From: JBAZOY01 sp041648505
Lineage (GTDB): Bacteria; Desulfobacterota; Syntrophia; Syntrophales; CG2-30-49-12
Reading direction: 5' to 3'
Length of the DNA: 8,032 bases
Assembly (NCBI GenBank): GCA_041648505.1
Contig: JBAZOY010000089.1
Location: forward strand, 1 to 8,032
Shown here: positions 6,020 to 8,032 of the stretch, piece by piece
How positions within the stretch are numbered: position 1 is the stretch's first letter
How the letters are laid out: each line of letters begins with the position of its first letter
Made by a program: the position numbers and the translations under genes
The notes under the pieces: model-generated
The model's input: the letters and a program-made list of their open reading frames with translations, nothing else
Database searches by the model: none
Told to the model about the DNA's origin: nothing

Positions 6020-6346
6020 ATGAGCCAGTACACGCATCAAAACCCGGGAACAGAAATTCATTTCATCGCAGGTTATTACACTATCTTGGAGGAAGGACGG
6101 ATGACCCACAGAGGAAAGGAATTCCTCTATGCGATGGGTATGGCCGTTGTGGACAATGCCTGCTGTGGAGCAGGTACATGGCAATTCCTCAATGTTCCGG
6201 GTTACATTATTTCCTGGAAAGAAAAAAATAACGCGGACGGCTTTCCTGTCAGTGAGGTCGAATCCATCCGCAATGAAGATGAACAAAGAGAAATAAGGGA
6301 ACGTTTAAAGGTAAACTTTCCCGATGCGCAAGTCAATTTTATATAA
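6020..6346 (+). CDS. Conserved hypothetical protein with CCG motif
   Basis: This gene encodes 108 residues from the ATG at 6020. The core is YYTILEEGR, a short basic stretch, EFLYAMGMAVVDNACCGAGTW, then VPGYIISWKEKNNADGFPVSEVE and a charged C-terminal helix ending in AQVNFI. I recall similar uncharacterised proteins in deltaproteobacteria with AVVD-x-[SA]-CCG-x-G, VPG, a WK-x-K-x-N pair and SEVE, so the gene is probably real; the function is unknown. C48 and C49 are adjacent, which could suit metal or thiol chemistry (inference). There is no signal peptide. The start is uncertain. The ATG at 6101 has the best ribosome binding site (GGAGGAAGG) but would remove the conserved YTILEEG. The frame opens to 5921, inside mnmE, but the added residues look non-coding. 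It lies 83 bp after mnmE and 22 bp before the SH3 gene. Confidence 0.75.
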   Translation: MSQYTHQNPGTEIHFIAGYYTILEEGRMTHRGKEFLYAMGMAVVDNACCGAGTWQFLNVPGYIISWKEKNNADGFPVSEVESIRNEDEQREIRERLKVNFPDAQVNFI

Positions 6347-6368
6347 CCTTTCGGAGAAGATACGTATA

Positions 6369-6866
6369 ATGTCTCATTTAAAAGTAATTCTATTTAGTTT
6401 TATTTTTTTAGGTATGTTTGTGTTGCCCGGAGTTGCCGGATACCAGAAGCTCTTGAGTGTACAGATTAGAGAGGCACAGTTACGCTCTTCGCCCTCCTTT
6501 TTGGGTAAAATTACCAATAGGCTTGCCTACGGTAGAATAGTAGAAGTTCTCAAAGATCAGGGGGCATGGAAAAGAGTAGCTGTCCCCGGCAGTGGTATCC
6601 AGGGCTGGGTCCATGTCTCCACCCTGACAACAAAAAAGATTGCCCTGCAGTCCGGCACGGCAGATGTCAAATCCTCTGTTACCGGCGCTGAACTGGCTCT
6701 TGCCGGCAAAGGGTTCAACGCTGCGGTAGAAGACGAATTTAAAAAGAAGAACAGTAACTTGGATTTTACATGGGTAGATCGTATGGAGACCTTAAAATTT
6801 ACAACTGAAGAAATACAGGAATTCCTGAGAGATGGCCATGTAATTACTCCAGAGGGGGGCGTATGA
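6369..6866 (+). CDS. Exported SH3-domain protein
   Basis: This gene encodes 165 residues. A signal peptide covers about residues 1-24 (VILFSFIFLGMFVLPGVAG, probable cleavage after VAG). A bacterial SH3 (SH3b) domain follows at about 29-90, with the typical pattern LRSSPSFLGKI, GRIVEVL, GAWKRV and QGWVHVSTL. SH3b domains often bind peptidoglycan stem peptides or act as protein docking modules. The C-terminal third (about 105-165, with LAGKGFNAAVEDEF, WVDRME and EEIQEFLRDG) is a separate, conserved-looking segment that I cannot name. GGAG at 6353-6356 supports the ATG at 6369. The in-frame ATG at 6324 would add a charged extension before the signal peptide and is less likely. The stop codon overlaps the M48 gene start (ATGA), so the two are translationally coupled. 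The product is probably periplasmic. Confidence 0.88.
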   Translation: MSHLKVILFSFIFLGMFVLPGVAGYQKLLSVQIREAQLRSSPSFLGKITNRLAYGRIVEVLKDQGAWKRVAVPGSGIQGWVHVSTLTTKKIALQSGTADVKSSVTGAELALAGKGFNAAVEDEFKKKNSNLDFTWVDRMETLKFTTEEIQEFLRDGHVITPEGGV

Positions 6867-7792
6867 TAAACGCTGCCCAATATGCGATACGACTTCCCCT
6901 TTATTTGCTCCTGCTTGCGATCATTGTCTTTACAGGCTGTCAGACTATGGAATCCGTCATAACTACAGCTGCGACCGTCGCCGGGTCCCAGGGTATGATA
7001 GACAACTCCCAGGCAGATACCATTATAAAACATACCAGCGCTGTCTCTAGAAGTTTTGAGGAATTCACTCCGGAACAGGAGTACTATATCGGACGGTCTG
7101 TAGCAGCAGTTGTCCTTTCAAAGTATTCACCCTATATGAATAAAAAAGCCAACGATTATGTGAATATTATCGGACAGACTGTTGCCCTGGCTTCAGATCT
7201 GCCGGAAACTTTCGCCGGTTACCACTTTCTCATTTTGAATTCTGACGAGGTCAACGCCTTTGCGGCGCCGGGAGGATTGATTTTTGTTACCAGGGGGCTT
7301 CTTCGTTGCTGTCCATCAGAAGATGCCGTGGCTGCCGTGCTGGCTCACGAAATTGGACACACTCAGAACAAGCACGGCCTGCAGGCTATAAAGAGAGCTC
7401 GAATTACTCAGGCATTTACCTCCCTTGCACTGGAAGGTGCCAAGACTTTTGGCCGGCAGGAACTTGCTCAATTGACAGAGGCTTTTGAGGGCACTATTTC
7501 AGATATCACCGGCACAATGATCAATAATGGCTACTCCCGTTCACTGGAATATGATGCTGACAGAACCGCGGTTACAATTCTGAGTCGTGTAGGGTATGAC
7601 CCCCATGCTCTTACGGAAATGCTGCAAATGATGGGGAAAAGGTTAAACCCGAAAGGGCTTGATTTCGCTAAGACCCATCCTTCTCCGTCATCCCGCGTAG
7701 CAAAAATTAAGATGTATACCGACAAATATTCTCCGGTCCTGATTCCGGAAGCACGGAAAGTCAGGTTCGCAAAAGCTTTGGCAAATATATAA
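6863..7792 (+). CDS. Lipoprotein M48-family zinc metalloprotease
   Basis: This 309-residue protease belongs to the M48 group that includes the periplasmic quality-control proteases BepA and LoiP (YggG). The N-terminus has a signal helix (about 9-24) and a lipobox-like FTGC with C26 as the lipidated cysteine. Gln follows the cysteine, so outer-membrane sorting is likely. The catalytic zinc motif HEIGH is at 162-166, and the third zinc ligand is probably E229 in the SLEYDAD motif. Upstream, NAFAAPGGLIFVTRGLL is the conserved strand preceding the active site. THPSPSSRVAKI near the C-terminus is the usual family ending. No C-terminal TPR domain is present, unlike BepA. A G-run ribosome binding site lies upstream, within the SH3 gene that it overlaps by 4 bp. 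It probably cleaves misfolded envelope proteins; the substrate is unknown. Confidence 0.94.
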   Translation: MINAAQYAIRLPLYLLLLAIIVFTGCQTMESVITTAATVAGSQGMIDNSQADTIIKHTSAVSRSFEEFTPEQEYYIGRSVAAVVLSKYSPYMNKKANDYVNIIGQTVALASDLPETFAGYHFLILNSDEVNAFAAPGGLIFVTRGLLRCCPSEDAVAAVLAHEIGHTQNKHGLQAIKRARITQAFTSLALEGAKTFGRQELAQLTEAFEGTISDITGTMINNGYSRSLEYDADRTAVTILSRVGYDPHALTEMLQMMGKRLNPKGLDFAKTHPSPSSRVAKIKMYTDKYSPVLIPEARKVRFAKALANI

Positions 7793-7801
7793 ACGGGAAG
7801 G

Positions 7802-8032
7802 ATGGCCTCCACTCCAATAAAAAAACTGTCGCTCGGTGTGTTGGCCGGTCTTATCGGCTCTGCACTGGCTCTAACTATGTGGTTTTCAGGCCGCCTTGAC
7901 ACCTGGGAGGCCAAAACATGGGACTGGCGCGTGAATATTATGGCTCGGCCAGGCCCGGCAACAGAGAAAATCCGCGTCATCCTCCTTGATCAGAACAGCC
8001 TCGATTGGGCCAGAAAGGAAAACGGCCTTACA
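7802..8032 (+). CDS. CHASE2-domain sensor protein (5' part)
   Basis: The first 77 residues of a longer protein run in frame to the window edge. A signal anchor or membrane helix (about 9-28) is followed by the start of a CHASE2 extracytoplasmic sensory domain: LDTWEAKTWDWRVN, then RPGPATEKIRVILLDQNSLDW, matching the family pattern of an acidic/aromatic D-x-R segment followed by an I-x-V-x-x-[IL]D-x-x-S-L strand. CHASE2 proteins carry cytoplasmic adenylate cyclase, kinase or phosphatase outputs; which one applies cannot be told here. GGGAAGG ends directly against the ATG, an unusually short spacing. A stop codon lies four codons upstream and no other start is available in between, so the start is at 7802 or at an internal GTG (7838). 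It lies 9 bp after the M48 gene and is probably in the same operon. Confidence 0.85.
   Translation, partial: MASTPIKKLSLGVLAGLIGSALALTMWFSGRLDTWEAKTWDWRVNIMARPGPATEKIRVILLDQNSLDWARKENGLT

Noticed and set aside
6557..7033. Reverse-strand open frame opposite the SH3 and M48 genes
   Set aside because: It is antisense to two genes with recognisable domains and shows no coherent domain of its own.

Overview
The window looks like a chromosomal segment of a Gram-negative bacterium, probably a deltaproteobacterium (Desulfobacterota or Syntrophobacterales type). Three things suggest this. The 531-residue YidC carries the large periplasmic domain typical of Gram-negatives. The protease near the right end has a lipoprotein signal. 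The set mnmE, small CCG-motif protein, SH3 protein, M48 peptidase and CHASE2 protein matches gene neighbourhoods I recall from that group. The taxonomic call is inference; no rRNA or other marker is present.

Left part (1-1251): sparse accessory DNA. A small reverse-strand ORF of uncertain reality (1-174) faces a small cysteine-containing gene (432-650) across an AT-rich gap. That gap contains a 59-bp near-perfect palindrome (358-416) ending just before the ribosome binding site of the small gene. Next comes a decayed, internally deleted IS3-family remnant on the reverse strand (752-988). It joins the start of an orfA-like reading frame to the end of an orfB-like one in a single frame, with two internal stops. 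Candidate terminal inverted repeats lie at 671-680 and 1028-1037. The rest of 650-1251 holds no gene I can support.

Middle part (1252-5936): the classic conserved block rpmH, rnpA, yidD, yidC, khpB (jag), mnmE, all on the + strand. It links the last-assembled protein of the large ribosomal subunit, the protein subunit of RNase P, two membrane-protein insertion factors, an RNA-binding KH/R3H protein and the tRNA wobble-uridine modification GTPase. rnpA and yidD overlap by about 11 bp. khpB runs 77 bp into mnmE because no stop codon appears where KhpB homologues normally end. dnaA and mnmG, often neighbours of this block, are not in the window.

Right part (6020-8032): a small conserved protein with a Cys-Cys-Gly motif, then a tightly spaced set on the same strand. 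The set is an exported SH3-domain protein, a lipoprotein M48 metalloprotease overlapping it by 4 bp (ATGA), and the first 77 residues of a CHASE2 sensor protein 9 bp downstream. I infer an envelope surveillance or quality-control operon. I found no RNA genes, CRISPR arrays or convincing intrinsic terminators.
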